Of a DNA stretch of 22,073 nucleotides, positions 15,237 through 21,927 are shown one piece after another. Source of the stretch: a virus. Made by a program: the position numbers and the translations under genes. Below the pieces are notes generated by a model, which saw only the letters and a program-made list of their open reading frames with translations, had not been told where the DNA came from and did no database searches. Positions within the stretch are counted from its first letter, which is position 1; the number at the start of each line of letters is the position of its first letter. The DNA is taken from positions 1 to 22,073 of IMG/VR virus record IMGVR_UViG_3300030104_000497; one strand, given 5' to 3'.

Positions 15237-15839
15237 ATGGCAGTAACAATTAATGGGAATGGTACCGTCACAGGAGTCTCTGTAGGCGGCTTACCTGATG
15301 GAATAGTAGATACAGATATGATTGCTGCTACGGCAGTAACAGCACCTAAAAAAGGTTCAGGTTCAATAGTTCAAATCGTATCTACAACAAAAACAGCAAG
15401 AGCACAATCTTCTACGGCTACAGGTGGTGAAAGTGGAACTTTGTTTGAAGCTTCAATAACTCCTACGTCTTCAAGTAATAAAATCTTACTTTTCGGGAGC
15501 ATGTCGATAGGGTTGTCCTCTACTGATTCAGTTGCAATACGCTTAAAAATAGATGGTGCTTTAACAGCAGGTCGAGGGGTCGGTATTGCTGTAGGAAATA
15601 GAAGGTATGTAACATCACGTAGCAACCTGATGTCTAGTGGGAACAACGATCAGGGTAGTATTCCTTTTAATTATTTAGACAGTCCAAATACTACAAGTGA
15701 AGTGACTTATTCTTTCGTAGGACTGCACTCTTCCAGCTCAACTAGAATTATTACTATAAACAGATCGGAGAATGATTCTGACGAAACTTACAATCATGTC
15801 CCCATTTCAACAATGACACTCATGGAGGTAGTACCATAA
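15237..15839 (+). CDS. Probable fibre / receptor-binding protein of unknown family
   Basis: This 200-residue protein starts with AVTINGNGTVTGVSVGGLPD, a short beta anchor of a kind common at the start of marine phage fibres (from memory). It continues with DTDMIAATAVTAPKKGSG and a beta-rich C-terminal domain: SNKILLFGSMSIGLSSTDS, then VTYSFVGLHSSSSTRIITIN, ending STMTLMEVVP. The C-terminal half looks like a jelly-roll-type head domain with alternating strands; this fold guess comes from strand pattern only. It starts two bases after the large adhesin's stop and its own stop overlaps the next ATG (TAATG). Its place in the fibre run supports a host-recognition role. Confidence 0.6.
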   Translation: MAVTINGNGTVTGVSVGGLPDGIVDTDMIAATAVTAPKKGSGSIVQIVSTTKTARAQSSTATGGESGTLFEASITPTSSSNKILLFGSMSIGLSSTDSVAIRLKIDGALTAGRGVGIAVGNRRYVTSRSNLMSSGNNDQGSIPFNYLDSPNTTSEVTYSFVGLHSSSSTRIITINRSENDSDETYNHVPISTMTLMEVVP

Positions 15840-16129
15840 TGCCTATATATGATTTTAATGCAATAACAAAAGCCTATCCAAATGCTTGGCTTATTGATGA
15901 AGATAAAGGTATTTTTGACAAAGATGGAAATGCTGTAACTATTGAGCAATCAAAAGTAGACGAAGCAAGAACAACCTTAAATACAGAAGCAGCAGCTATT
16001 AAATATAAATCAGATAGAGCAGCCGAATACCCTCCTGTGGTCGATCAGTTGGATGACATCTACCATAACGGAGTTGATGCATGGAAAGCTACCATAAAAT
16101 CTACAAAAGATAAGTATCCTAAACCATGA
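15839..16129 (+). CDS. Small tail-fibre-associated protein (possible fibre assembly helper)
   Basis: The 96-residue product is acidic and helical. Its C-terminal half, RAAEYPPVVDQLDDIYHNGV followed by DAWKATIKSTKDKYPKP, is a pattern I recall from many phages as a small gene or as the end of larger tail proteins. No function is firmly known; a chaperone or tail-attached role is inferred from its place between fibre genes. The ribosome site is strong (GGAGGT about 8 bases before the ATG, inside the upstream gene), better than for most genes nearby, suggesting good expression. Its stop overlaps the next start (ATGA). Confidence 0.6.
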   Translation: MPIYDFNAITKAYPNAWLIDEDKGIFDKDGNAVTIEQSKVDEARTTLNTEAAAIKYKSDRAAEYPPVVDQLDDIYHNGVDAWKATIKSTKDKYPKP

Positions 16130-17067
16130 GTAAAATAAAATTAAAACATTCAAGCGGGAATAGCATGAGCATAGGTGCTCCAGCTACTAACCCCGCCTCT
16201 GATTTAGAACTGAAATTACCTGCAACTGTAGGTACGGCTAATCAGTTCTTGAAGAATAGTGGTACAGCAGGAACACTAGGATGGTCTAGTGTTACGGAAG
16301 ATTCTGGAACAGTAATAATAAAAAATGCAGATGGTGATTCTAATGGTTTGAGAATATCTCAAGAATCTAGTGATGAATCAAGAATTTATAATTATTACGG
16401 TGGGAGTTTAACTTTTGGAGTAGGTAACGCAGAAAAGATGCGACTTACTACGGCTGGCATAACAGTTCAGGGTTCTCAGTATATGGGTGAAAATGGTACT
16501 GATACATCTCCTTGGAATAATGATTCGTCAGGAGAAAGAGGATGGAATTGGCAAGATAATATAGGTGTTTTTTCTGTTATTAATAATTCTGACTATTCAG
16601 CAATGTATATAAATAAGATTAGTGCAGGTGGTATTGTTGATTATAGATTTATAGATTTTAGATTTGATGGCAGTGCAGTTGGAAAGATTTGGTATACCAA
16701 TAACGATGTTGTTCTTGCACAACAATCAGATTATAGATTAAAAGAAAATGTTGTAGGTATTACAGATGGCATATCAAGAATTAAACAGTTGAATCCAATT
16801 AAATTTAATTTTAAATCTGATGCTCCAAGTAAAGATCCAAGTATTCTTAATGAAGGATTCCTTGCTCATGAACTTCAAGCTGTAATACCACAAGCTGCTT
16901 ATGGTACTAAAGATGGTACTAAATTAAATGAAGAAGGACAAACTGTAGCTGATTATCAAGAGGTATACACGCCTAAGATGATACCTACTCTTACAGCAGC
17001 TTTAAAAGAAGCAATAGCAAAGATCGAAACTTTAGAAACTAAAGTAGCAGCATTGGAGGCAGCATGA
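16126..17067 (+). CDS. Tail fibre with S74 intramolecular chaperone
   Basis: This 313-residue fibre has a short anchor (MSKIKLKHSSGNSMSIGAP), a shaft with LPATVGTANQFLKNSGTAG, and a receptor-facing middle region (residues 90-195). A C-terminal S74 peptidase domain follows from S201: SDYRLKENVVGITDGISRIK, then FLAHELQAVIPQA, and a terminal coiled coil ([17 protein letters not shown]). In this family the chaperone trimerises the fibre and then cuts itself off just before the serine of the SDxRLKE motif; the serine and the lysine are both present. The mature fibre would be about 200 residues. The gene overlaps both neighbours by four bases. Confidence 0.88.
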   Translation: MSKIKLKHSSGNSMSIGAPATNPASDLELKLPATVGTANQFLKNSGTAGTLGWSSVTEDSGTVIIKNADGDSNGLRISQESSDESRIYNYYGGSLTFGVGNAEKMRLTTAGITVQGSQYMGENGTDTSPWNNDSSGERGWNWQDNIGVFSVINNSDYSAMYINKISAGGIVDYRFIDFRFDGSAVGKIWYTNNDVVLAQQSDYRLKENVVGITDGISRIKQLNPIKFNFKSDAPSKDPSILNEGFLAHELQAVIPQAAYGTKDGTKLNEEGQTVADYQEVYTPKMIPTLTAALKEAIAKIETLETKVAALEAA

Positions 17068-18119
17068 GTACATTAAACGTAAATACAATCAATGCTGCAA
17101 CCAGTGGACAAGCTGTTGCAGTAGATGTTAAGAATCCTAGAAGCTTTAGAAATTTGATAATTAATGGCTCGATGATTTGTGCCCAACGTGGAACGTCATC
17201 TACAATATCTGGATATGGAAGTGTTGATAGGTTTAAATGTTCTTACAGTGGAGAAGATGAAGACCCTACACAAGCACAAGTAGATGTTGCTAGCGGAACT
17301 ACACCATATACTTTAGGATTTAGAAAAGCATTTAAAATCACAAACGGAAACCAGACAAGTACTGGAGGTTCTGACTTTACGGTTTTAGCATATAATATAG
17401 AAGCACAAGATATTGCTAATAGTGGTTGGAACTATATTGATTCAAATAGTAAACTAACTATTCAATTTTGGGCAAAATCTAGTGTAGCAAAAACTTTTAT
17501 TTTAAGTCTGTATGCTGCTGATGGTACACCACGACAATATAATCATAAATTCACGCTTGCAGCTAATACTTGGACAAAAGTAACTCATACAATTCCTGGT
17601 AGTTCTACACTTGTTTTTGATAACAATAATGGAACTGGGATAGGCATAGAAATATTTCAATATGTTGGAACAAATTTAACAAGTGGTTCAACGGTTGATC
17701 AATGGGTTACTTATGTTGGTAGCAGTTCAACACCTGATGATACTGATGATTGGTGGACAACTAATGATGCAACATTTGAACTAACAGGCGTTCAGTTAGA
17801 AGTAGGAGACGTTGCCACTGACTTTGAACATAGATCGTATGGTGACGAATTAGCTAGGTGTCAGAGGTATTATTATAAGAAGCCTATTAACACTTATGGC
17901 CCACCAGCTTACCAATATCATAATAATCATAAACAATCAGTTGTCTTTTTCCCTACAATTATGAGAGCTACCCCAACTTGTGTTGCAACTTGGGCTCAAT
18001 CTGGTACATTTACTCATTATTATAATTCTGCATCTCATTTTAAAGCATACATAGGTAGTGCTTATGATTCAGGAAACTCATATTATCTAACATCACTTAC
18101 AGCAACAGCAGAGCTTTAA
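17064..18119 (+). CDS. Lectin-like tail fibre protein
   Basis: The 351-residue product starts [17 protein letters not shown], a small anchor, followed by [19 protein letters not shown], where NLIINGxMxxxQRG is a frequent opening of phage carbohydrate-binding-like fibre domains. Residues 60-270 form a beta-sandwich pattern ([32 protein letters not shown]) that closely resembles proteins I recall from marine cyanophage fibres. The segment [17 protein letters not shown] is typical of these. The last 60 residues are a separate beta domain. Binding host surface sugars is the likely role, inferred from fold type. A perfect GGAGG ribosome site precedes the ATG. Confidence 0.75.
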   Translation: MSTLNVNTINAATSGQAVAVDVKNPRSFRNLIINGSMICAQRGTSSTISGYGSVDRFKCSYSGEDEDPTQAQVDVASGTTPYTLGFRKAFKITNGNQTSTGGSDFTVLAYNIEAQDIANSGWNYIDSNSKLTIQFWAKSSVAKTFILSLYAADGTPRQYNHKFTLAANTWTKVTHTIPGSSTLVFDNNNGTGIGIEIFQYVGTNLTSGSTVDQWVTYVGSSSTPDDTDDWWTTNDATFELTGVQLEVGDVATDFEHRSYGDELARCQRYYYKKPINTYGPPAYQYHNNHKQSVVFFPTIMRATPTCVATWAQSGTFTHYYNSASHFKAYIGSAYDSGNSYYLTSLTATAEL

Positions 18120-18121
18120 AT

Positions 18122-18301
18122 ATGACTTTTACATACAAACTACTTGGAAATCATACTGAACCTTCAGTGGTAGGACAACCTATTGAATTTATTTTAAGAA
18201 AAGAAGATGGTGCTTGGATTCCTAAAGACACAGCAAACATAGATTACCAAGAGTACCTAGCATGGGTAGCAGAAGGAAATACCCCAGAAGACGCAGATTA
18301 G
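18122..18301 (+). CDS. Small tail-associated protein, 59 residues
   Basis: This short gene opens two bases after the lectin-like fibre stop. It codes [19 protein letters not shown] and then a hydrophilic part with [19 protein letters not shown] at the end. The YQ(E/A)[11 protein letters not shown] motif is one I recall at the ends of small tail proteins in cyanophages, which supports it as a real gene despite its length. The reading frame is complete from ATG to TAG. No ribosome site is obvious. The function is unknown; its position suggests a tail accessory part. Confidence 0.65.
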   Translation: MTFTYKLLGNHTEPSVVGQPIEFILRKEDGAWIPKDTANIDYQEYLAWVAEGNTPEDAD

Positions 18302-18326
18302 GTATTATAAACTTGTATTTATAAAG
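18302..18326 (+). promoter_or_regulatory. AT-rich direct repeat, promoter-like
   Basis: Two near copies, GTATTATAAAC (18302-18312) and GTATTTATAAAG (18315-18326), fill the 29-base gap before the small-gene cluster. Each holds a TATTAT or TATAAA core that could serve as a -10 element. No matching -35 is clear. The position, at the change from fibre genes to small membrane genes, is suitable for a promoter, but the evidence is weak in DNA this AT-rich. Confidence 0.2.
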
Positions 18327-18330
18327 ACTC

Positions 18331-18579
18331 ATGGCTGAACGTACTACTGATGAAGTTGCACAGGTTTTCTCTGCGGCTGGTGATAGCGTCACTCTGATCA
18401 ATTCTGTTGCTGGTCAATCAACAATTACTGATGAGGACAAAGCAACCCTCAAAAGGAATGTTGATCATTTAGAAATTATCAAGGCTTACAAAAAAGAAGA
18501 TGGAACGACCTCTATCTGGACATCAGAAGACTTTACTGCTCAAGATGCAGCAGTTACACTTGGAAAGTCTAAATATTAA
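18331..18579 (+). CDS. Hypothetical small protein
   Basis: An 82-residue soluble protein (AERTTDEVAQVFSAAGDSV, then LKRNVDHLEIIKAYKKEDG and FTAQDAAVTLGKSKY). It is mixed helical and has no transmembrane segment, signal peptide or motif I can name. I recall similar short proteins next to fibre genes in marine phages, but not a role. The next gene starts two bases after its stop, so the two are probably co-translated. The frame is clean and the codon use resembles that of its neighbours. Confidence 0.6.
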   Translation: MAERTTDEVAQVFSAAGDSVTLINSVAGQSTITDEDKATLKRNVDHLEIIKAYKKEDGTTSIWTSEDFTAQDAAVTLGKSKY

Positions 18580-18581
18580 TT

Positions 18582-18815
18582 ATGACCTTATCTCCTGAAT
18601 CAGTTCAGAAACAATCTCTTCAATGGCAGGAAGAACTTAAAGTTCAAAGAGATCGTCTAAATCAAGCTCAAGCTGTAACTTCAGATGCAAGCCAAAAGAT
18701 CGCAATGATTGAAGGTGGCTTACAGTTTGCTAACTCTTTAGTTCCTGTTGAGCCTGAAGCTGAAGTTGAAGGTGCAGTAACGATTGGAGAGGAAGTAGAG
18801 CAGCCAAGCTCATAA
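18582..18815 (+). CDS. Hypothetical small coiled-coil protein
   Basis: The 77-residue product is helical over residues 5-50, with heptad-like spacing (QKQSLQWQEELKVQRDRLNQ), and ends in an acidic tail (EAEVEGAVTIGEEVEQPSS). There is no membrane segment. A coiled coil of this length could oligomerise or bind another tail or lysis protein; nothing more specific can be said. It begins two bases after the upstream gene and is followed by a 50-base gap in which no clear promoter is visible. Confidence 0.6.
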   Translation: MTLSPESVQKQSLQWQEELKVQRDRLNQAQAVTSDASQKIAMIEGGLQFANSLVPVEPEAEVEGAVTIGEEVEQPSS

Positions 18816-18865
18816 AAACGATTAGGGTAGTATGAGAAATAGCTTTTAATACAGCTTCTTTTACC

Positions 18866-19120
18866 ATGCAAAAAATTCTGAACATCATCAGTGTAGTATC
18901 GTTCCTCCTTGTAGCGGCTATAACTGGTGGTGGAGTTTTTGGTTATTTATGGATAACAAACGAAGATAACCAGAAGATGCTTCAAGATAAAGCAATGGAA
19001 AAGGTAATGGGTGCAATAAAGTTACCTAGTTTATCTGGTCCTGCCCTACCTACTGGAGCGTTAAGTCCTGCCCAACAAAAGAACGAAGAGAAAAAAGCAT
19101 TTGGTTTGCCTAAGTTTTGA
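18866..19120 (+). CDS. Small single-pass membrane protein
   Basis: The 84-residue protein has one N-terminal hydrophobic segment (ISVVSFLLVAAITGGGVFGY, residues 8-27), preceded by only MQKILNI. A soluble tail with a charged helix (NQKMLQDKAMEKVMGA) and a proline-rich end follows. It is likely anchored in the cytoplasmic membrane, with the orientation unclear. Its stop overlaps the TTG start of the next gene, which also has a hydrophobic segment, so the two may act together. Lysis (holin or spanin type) or a superinfection role is possible, but nothing in the sequence proves either. Confidence 0.65.
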   Translation: MQKILNIISVVSFLLVAAITGGGVFGYLWITNEDNQKMLQDKAMEKVMGAIKLPSLSGPALPTGALSPAQQKNEEKKAFGLPKF

Positions 19121-19833
19121 TCCCTAAGATTGGTGTAAATCCCATTAGGGTTACACCTGTTAATACTTATGTGATTAATGTTCCTACCGTTAATCCTCCA
19201 AACGTACCAATAAATGTCCCTATAGGATTCCCAATAATTGAAATGCCTTGTGTTAAAGCAAGGCGTAGTGGTGAAAATGATGGACTTATAGATAACGATC
19301 CAGATGGCAATATGATCTTGTGTCCTGCTCCGACACCAAGTTATGAACCGATGAATTTTGAGCCTTTAAGGGTTGTGCCTATAGAAGATGGAGAATCACA
19401 AAGACACGAAGAGCCAGAAATCCCTCCAGCACCAGAAGTGCCAAGAGAGCAGCCAGATACTTGTCCTCCTGATGGTGCGCCTGAAGTTGGGACAAAAGTA
19501 GAAGAAGGAACTAAACAGATTATTAGGTATGAATTGGTAGGAAACCGTTGTGTAACTAGATATAAAAAATTAAATGTTCAACAACAGATAATTGATGCCA
19601 TACCCACAGTTCCAGCAGTGGTAAAAACTGGCTCGATAACCCTTGTGGCTACTACTGCTGCGTTATCTACACCAATATTATTAAAGGCAGTCAAACCGAT
19701 TATTAAGCAGGTAGTGAATAAGGTAAAAAAAGCTTTAGGTAAAAAAGTAAAACGACCCAACTTATCAGAAAAAATTACAAATGCTTACAGAGAGAAGAAA
19801 GGTTTACCACCGTTAAAAAATAAAGTAAAATAA
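19117..19833 (+). CDS. Proline-rich protein with C-terminal membrane segment
   Basis: The start is TTG at 19117, overlapping the stop of the membrane-protein gene (TTGA); no better start is near. The N-terminal third is valine/proline-rich (VNTYVINVPTVNPPNVPINV). Then come CVKARRSGENDGLIDNDPDG and a second cysteine, a layout with a DNDPDGN loop that resembles calcium-binding loops (DxDxDG). A proline/glutamate-rich linker follows. Near residues 172-192 is a hydrophobic segment (ITLVATTAALSTPILLKAV), followed by a strongly basic tail (KKALGKKVKRP). I recall related proteins in marine cyanophages but no function. It is the last gene of the rightward block. Confidence 0.6.
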   Translation: MIPKIGVNPIRVTPVNTYVINVPTVNPPNVPINVPIGFPIIEMPCVKARRSGENDGLIDNDPDGNMILCPAPTPSYEPMNFEPLRVVPIEDGESQRHEEPEIPPAPEVPREQPDTCPPDGAPEVGTKVEEGTKQIIRYELVGNRCVTRYKKLNVQQQIIDAIPTVPAVVKTGSITLVATTAALSTPILLKAVKPIIKQVVNKVKKALGKKVKRPNLSEKITNAYREKKGLPPLKNKVK

Positions 19834-19837
19834 ACTT

Positions 19838-19917
19838 ACTCCTACATCCGCAAAGTGACGGGTTGACCTTAATTGGAATAGAGCGTGTATTTAGTTTTGG
19901 CTAAATGTCGTAGGGGT
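19838..19917 (+). other. Possible structured RNA region in the convergent gap
   Basis: The 87 bases between the two converging gene blocks hold ACTCCTAC (19838-19845) and GTAGGGGT (19910-19917), which can form an 8-bp stem with one G-U pair. Inside it, ATTTAG (19889-19894) and CTAAAT (19901-19906) could form a small hairpin. Neither has a U-tract, so a classical terminator is not evident. A termination structure or small RNA is possible. Confidence 0.25.
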
Positions 19918-19920
19918 TAA

Positions 19921-20682
19921 TTATTTAGAGTCAGGTTGAGATATAAGGTGTCGGTGCGGTAAGACTTGACCCATCTTAGGTTTAACCACAACGTCTTCAC
20001 AGAGATGGAAGTAAGGAGAATTAGCAGCAAACTCAATTCCGCCTAACTTTAATTTTCCACATTCTCTCAAACGTGCTATGTGCCAATCTAGTTTTTTATT
20101 ATCAATTAGTTGCTGTTGGTGTTCTCCTTGTAGCTTTGCATTTTTTAAACAACGCTCTTGAAATCTTCTATCTAATGGCATACTAAAAGTTAAACTTGCA
20201 CCGACATTAAGTGAAAAATTATCTTTCTGTCCTGTTCTTGTTTGTTGGTGATAAATAATGTTGCCATCATCGTCATATACTGGTGCATCATATAAATATT
20301 CTCTAGGTTTTTGGAACGTATGTGAGTCAGTAATAAAAGGAGAAAATGTAAGCATTGGTCCCTGACAAACTACTCCACCACCGTATTGGTTCTGTATTAG
20401 GTTTCCTTGTAATGTCTGTATTGCCATATTGGTCAGACTGGCTGATGTATTTGCCACAGGAGCCGCAGTTTGTGAGGTATTAGCTAATGCACTTGACCCA
20501 CTAAATAATATTATTGCGAGAAAACTGAGGTTGTTTCGGTAACACTTTCTAAGACTGTTGTTCGATTGATTGTTGTCATATTGGACAAACCAGGGCCAAT
20601 GTAACTTTCTGCGTATTGAAACGCCTGACCTGGGTTTGCAATCGTGACGTTGGGTTTTTGTGTTAGGTCTGCACCTGTCCAT
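19921..20682 (-). CDS. Exported protein with four cysteines; start uncertain
   Basis: The mature part has NTSQTAAPVANTSASLTNMA, then NQYGGGVVCQGPMLTFSPFI, NVGASLTFSMPLDRRFQERC, and a helical region with two further cysteines (RECGK, HLCEDV). A signal peptide core, LSFLAIILFSGSSALA, ends at about residue 67 of the frame, not at the start. The only ATG, GTG or TTG before it is ATG at 20682, which would put about 50 odd residues before the signal core and overlap the upstream gene by 172 bases. A GGAG ribosome site lies 10 bases before that ATG. I recall this family, with a normal signal peptide at residue 1, in marine cyanophages. A rare start or a sequence error is possible. Function unknown. 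Confidence 0.65.
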   Translation of the reverse strand: MDRCRPNTKTQRHDCKPRSGVSIRRKLHWPWFVQYDNNQSNNSLRKCYRNNLSFLAIILFSGSSALANTSQTAAPVANTSASLTNMAIQTLQGNLIQNQYGGGVVCQGPMLTFSPFITDSHTFQKPREYLYDAPVYDDDGNIIYHQQTRTGQKDNFSLNVGASLTFSMPLDRRFQERCLKNAKLQGEHQQQLIDNKKLDWHIARLRECGKLKLGGIEFAANSPYFHLCEDVVVKPKMGQVLPHRHLISQPDSK

Positions 20683-20939
20683 GTATAACTTACTCCATTA
20701 ATCGTTTGGGACGTTTGCTCTGGAGGCGGTGAAAGAGTCGCACCATCGATAGACAAATTCGTTCCATTGATCGTATAAGTGTGCCCACTGTTGAAATCAG
20801 TAGAGACGATAGTTTCAGTAACATTTTGTGTGGTGCGTGTAACTGCCGACATTGTTCCCGAAGAAAAGTTAGGAACAACTGGCACAGCTAAAGTATAAGG
20901 GGTATTTAATATTAATAATAATGGTAAATACCTTTTCAT
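20511..20939 (-). CDS. Exported small protein A
   Basis: This 142-residue protein has a clear signal peptide (MKRYLPLLLILNTPYTLA, cleavage before VPVVPN). Its mature part is rich in Thr, Ser and Asn: GTMSAVTRTTQNVTETIVST, GHTYTINGTNLSIDG, GVSYTWTGADLTQKP, GQAFQYAESYIGPGL, and a C-terminal LESVTETTSVFSQ. There is no cysteine. I recall close relatives in marine cyanophages, including the final TTSVFSQ. It shares motifs with the upstream exported protein (see findings). It starts four bases after that gene's stop, so they form an operon. The protein is probably released to the periplasm or cell surface; its function is unknown. Confidence 0.75.
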   Translation of the reverse strand: MKRYLPLLLILNTPYTLAVPVVPNFSSGTMSAVTRTTQNVTETIVSTDFNSGHTYTINGTNLSIDGATLSPPPEQTSQTINGVSYTWTGADLTQKPNVTIANPGQAFQYAESYIGPGLSNMTTINRTTVLESVTETTSVFSQ

Positions 20940-20943
20940 TTAT

Positions 20944-21441
20944 CTACTTCACGGTCAGACTTGTGACCACTGATCCCACTGCCGAAGTATTTGCCCCTCC
21001 CGCTACTAAAGTTACAACTCCAGCCGAAGTAATTGTTCCAGCAAGGGTTCCTGCAACTCCACCAGACATCGTTAAGACTTCACCGTAAGCTGGCATGTCT
21101 GCTACCACGCCTGAAGTAACATCAACACCTGTTCCTATAGGATTCGTTGCGTCGCCTTGGGTCCAGCTTTCCGAGAAAGAAAAAGCTGAGCCTGTGGTGT
21201 TTACGTCATACGATCCAACATCAAGTGTTGCTGCTGTTGTAGCAGTACCCGCAGTTAACTTGCCGAAGTGGGCATCAGTCGCAACTTTTATATTGGAACC
21301 TGAAACTGCGTAGGTGCTACCTATACGATTTGAATCTGTATAGGCTCCATTAACTGTCAACTGAGTTGAAGTTGTGATGTTATGCGTCATGTCTGCATTA
21401 GCAGGAGCCGCTAAAAGGAGTAGTAAAAGAAGTTTCTTCAT
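20944..21441 (-). CDS. Exported small protein B
   Basis: This 165-residue protein has a textbook signal peptide (MKKLLLLLLLAAPANA, cleavage before DMTHN). The mature chain is beta-rich and low in charge: STQLTVNGAYTDSNRIGST, YAVSGSNIKV, TTGSAFSFSESWTQGD, then a glycine-rich end (GGVAGTLAGTITSAGVV). It lacks cysteine and any enzyme motif. Its start overlaps the stop of the membrane-protein gene upstream (ATGA), so they are co-translated. It is likely secreted or surface-exposed. I recall similar small proteins in marine cyanophages, with no assigned function. Confidence 0.75.
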   Translation of the reverse strand: MKKLLLLLLLAAPANADMTHNITTSTQLTVNGAYTDSNRIGSTYAVSGSNIKVATDAHFGKLTAGTATTAATLDVGSYDVNTTGSAFSFSESWTQGDATNPIGTGVDVTSGVVADMPAYGEVLTMSGGVAGTLAGTITSAGVVTLVAGGANTSAVGSVVTSLTVK

Positions 21442-21881
21442 GTGAGCTTGCCTGTTTGTGGATCTATTTCTTTTCCAGAAATAGGATCAATGCGTGGTTT
21501 ATCTGGCACTAATCGTATAGGAGTCTCGACTTTTATGATGGTATAAGGAACGCCATTGCTAAACCCTGCTGCTTCTGCCTTTTTCTTTTCTTCATCTGCT
21601 TTATACGTTCCGTCACCTCTCTTTTTTGCTGTCTCAAGTCCAAAACTCGCCAGCGCACCAGTGAAAACAGATGCAATAAAAGTCGGATCTATGCGTTCTT
21701 GTTCTCCTAAGCCTGGAATCGTAACGTAATTTAAAGTCAAGATAAATCCACTCCAAACCACAACTCCCAAACGCACAAATGTAGACAAGACTTGCAGTTG
21801 TTCTTCTTTATCATCCAAGCCTTCCTTTAGTTTTTGAAGAGGATTCTTCTTTTTTGGTTCGTTTGCTTGTGACTCTGGCAT
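21438..21881 (-). CDS. Two-segment membrane protein (holin-like candidate)
   Basis: The 147-residue protein has a basic N-terminus (EPKKKNPLQKLKEGL) and a DDKEEQLQVLSTFVRLG lead-in. A hydrophobic stretch follows (VVVWSGFILTLNYVTIPGLG, about residues 40-59), then a second one (PTFIASVFTGALASFGLE, about 66-83). The soluble, lysine/proline-rich C-terminus has IKVETPIRLVPDKPRIDPIS. Two membrane segments and a charged tail are common in holins, but the position at the head of an exported-protein operon also fits a host-membrane effector or exclusion protein. It begins the leftward block; no ribosome site is clear before its ATG. Confidence 0.65.
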   Translation of the reverse strand: MPESQANEPKKKNPLQKLKEGLDDKEEQLQVLSTFVRLGVVVWSGFILTLNYVTIPGLGEQERIDPTFIASVFTGALASFGLETAKKRGDGTYKADEEKKKAEAAGFSNGVPYTIIKVETPIRLVPDKPRIDPISGKEIDPQTGKLT

Positions 21882-21927
21882 GGAAAACTAGAAAGAATAG
21901 TCTAAGATTACTCCTAAACTGTAAATT
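21882..21927. promoter_or_regulatory. Divergent intergenic region, likely two promoters
   Basis: This 46-base gap separates the leftward exported-protein operon (ATG at 21881) from the rightward gene at 21928, so promoters for both would be expected at or near it. TAAGAT on the plus strand and TATTCT on the minus strand could serve as -10 boxes, but no convincing -35 elements are seen and the space is small. A minus-strand TAGGAG is too far from the 21881 start to be its ribosome site. The rightward ATG has none. Confidence 0.25.

Noticed and set aside
18315-18326. TATTTATA read on the minus strand as a T4-type late promoter (TATAAATA)
   Set aside because: It points away from the downstream genes, the tail is lambda-type rather than T4-type, and AT-rich DNA gives such words by chance.
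18816-18865. Promoter with TAATAC as -10 in the gap before the membrane gene
   Set aside because: No -35 element at suitable spacing could be found.
19889-19906. Rho-independent terminator from the ATTTAG/CTAAAT hairpin
   Set aside because: The stem is six mostly A-T pairs with no U-tract on either strand.
20690-20878. Minus-strand open frame of 62 codons within exported protein A
   Set aside because: It is fully covered by a gene with a clear signal peptide and gives no recognisable protein.
21095-21313. Plus-strand open frame opposite exported protein B
   Set aside because: It mirrors a gene with a clear signal peptide and has no ribosome site or motif.
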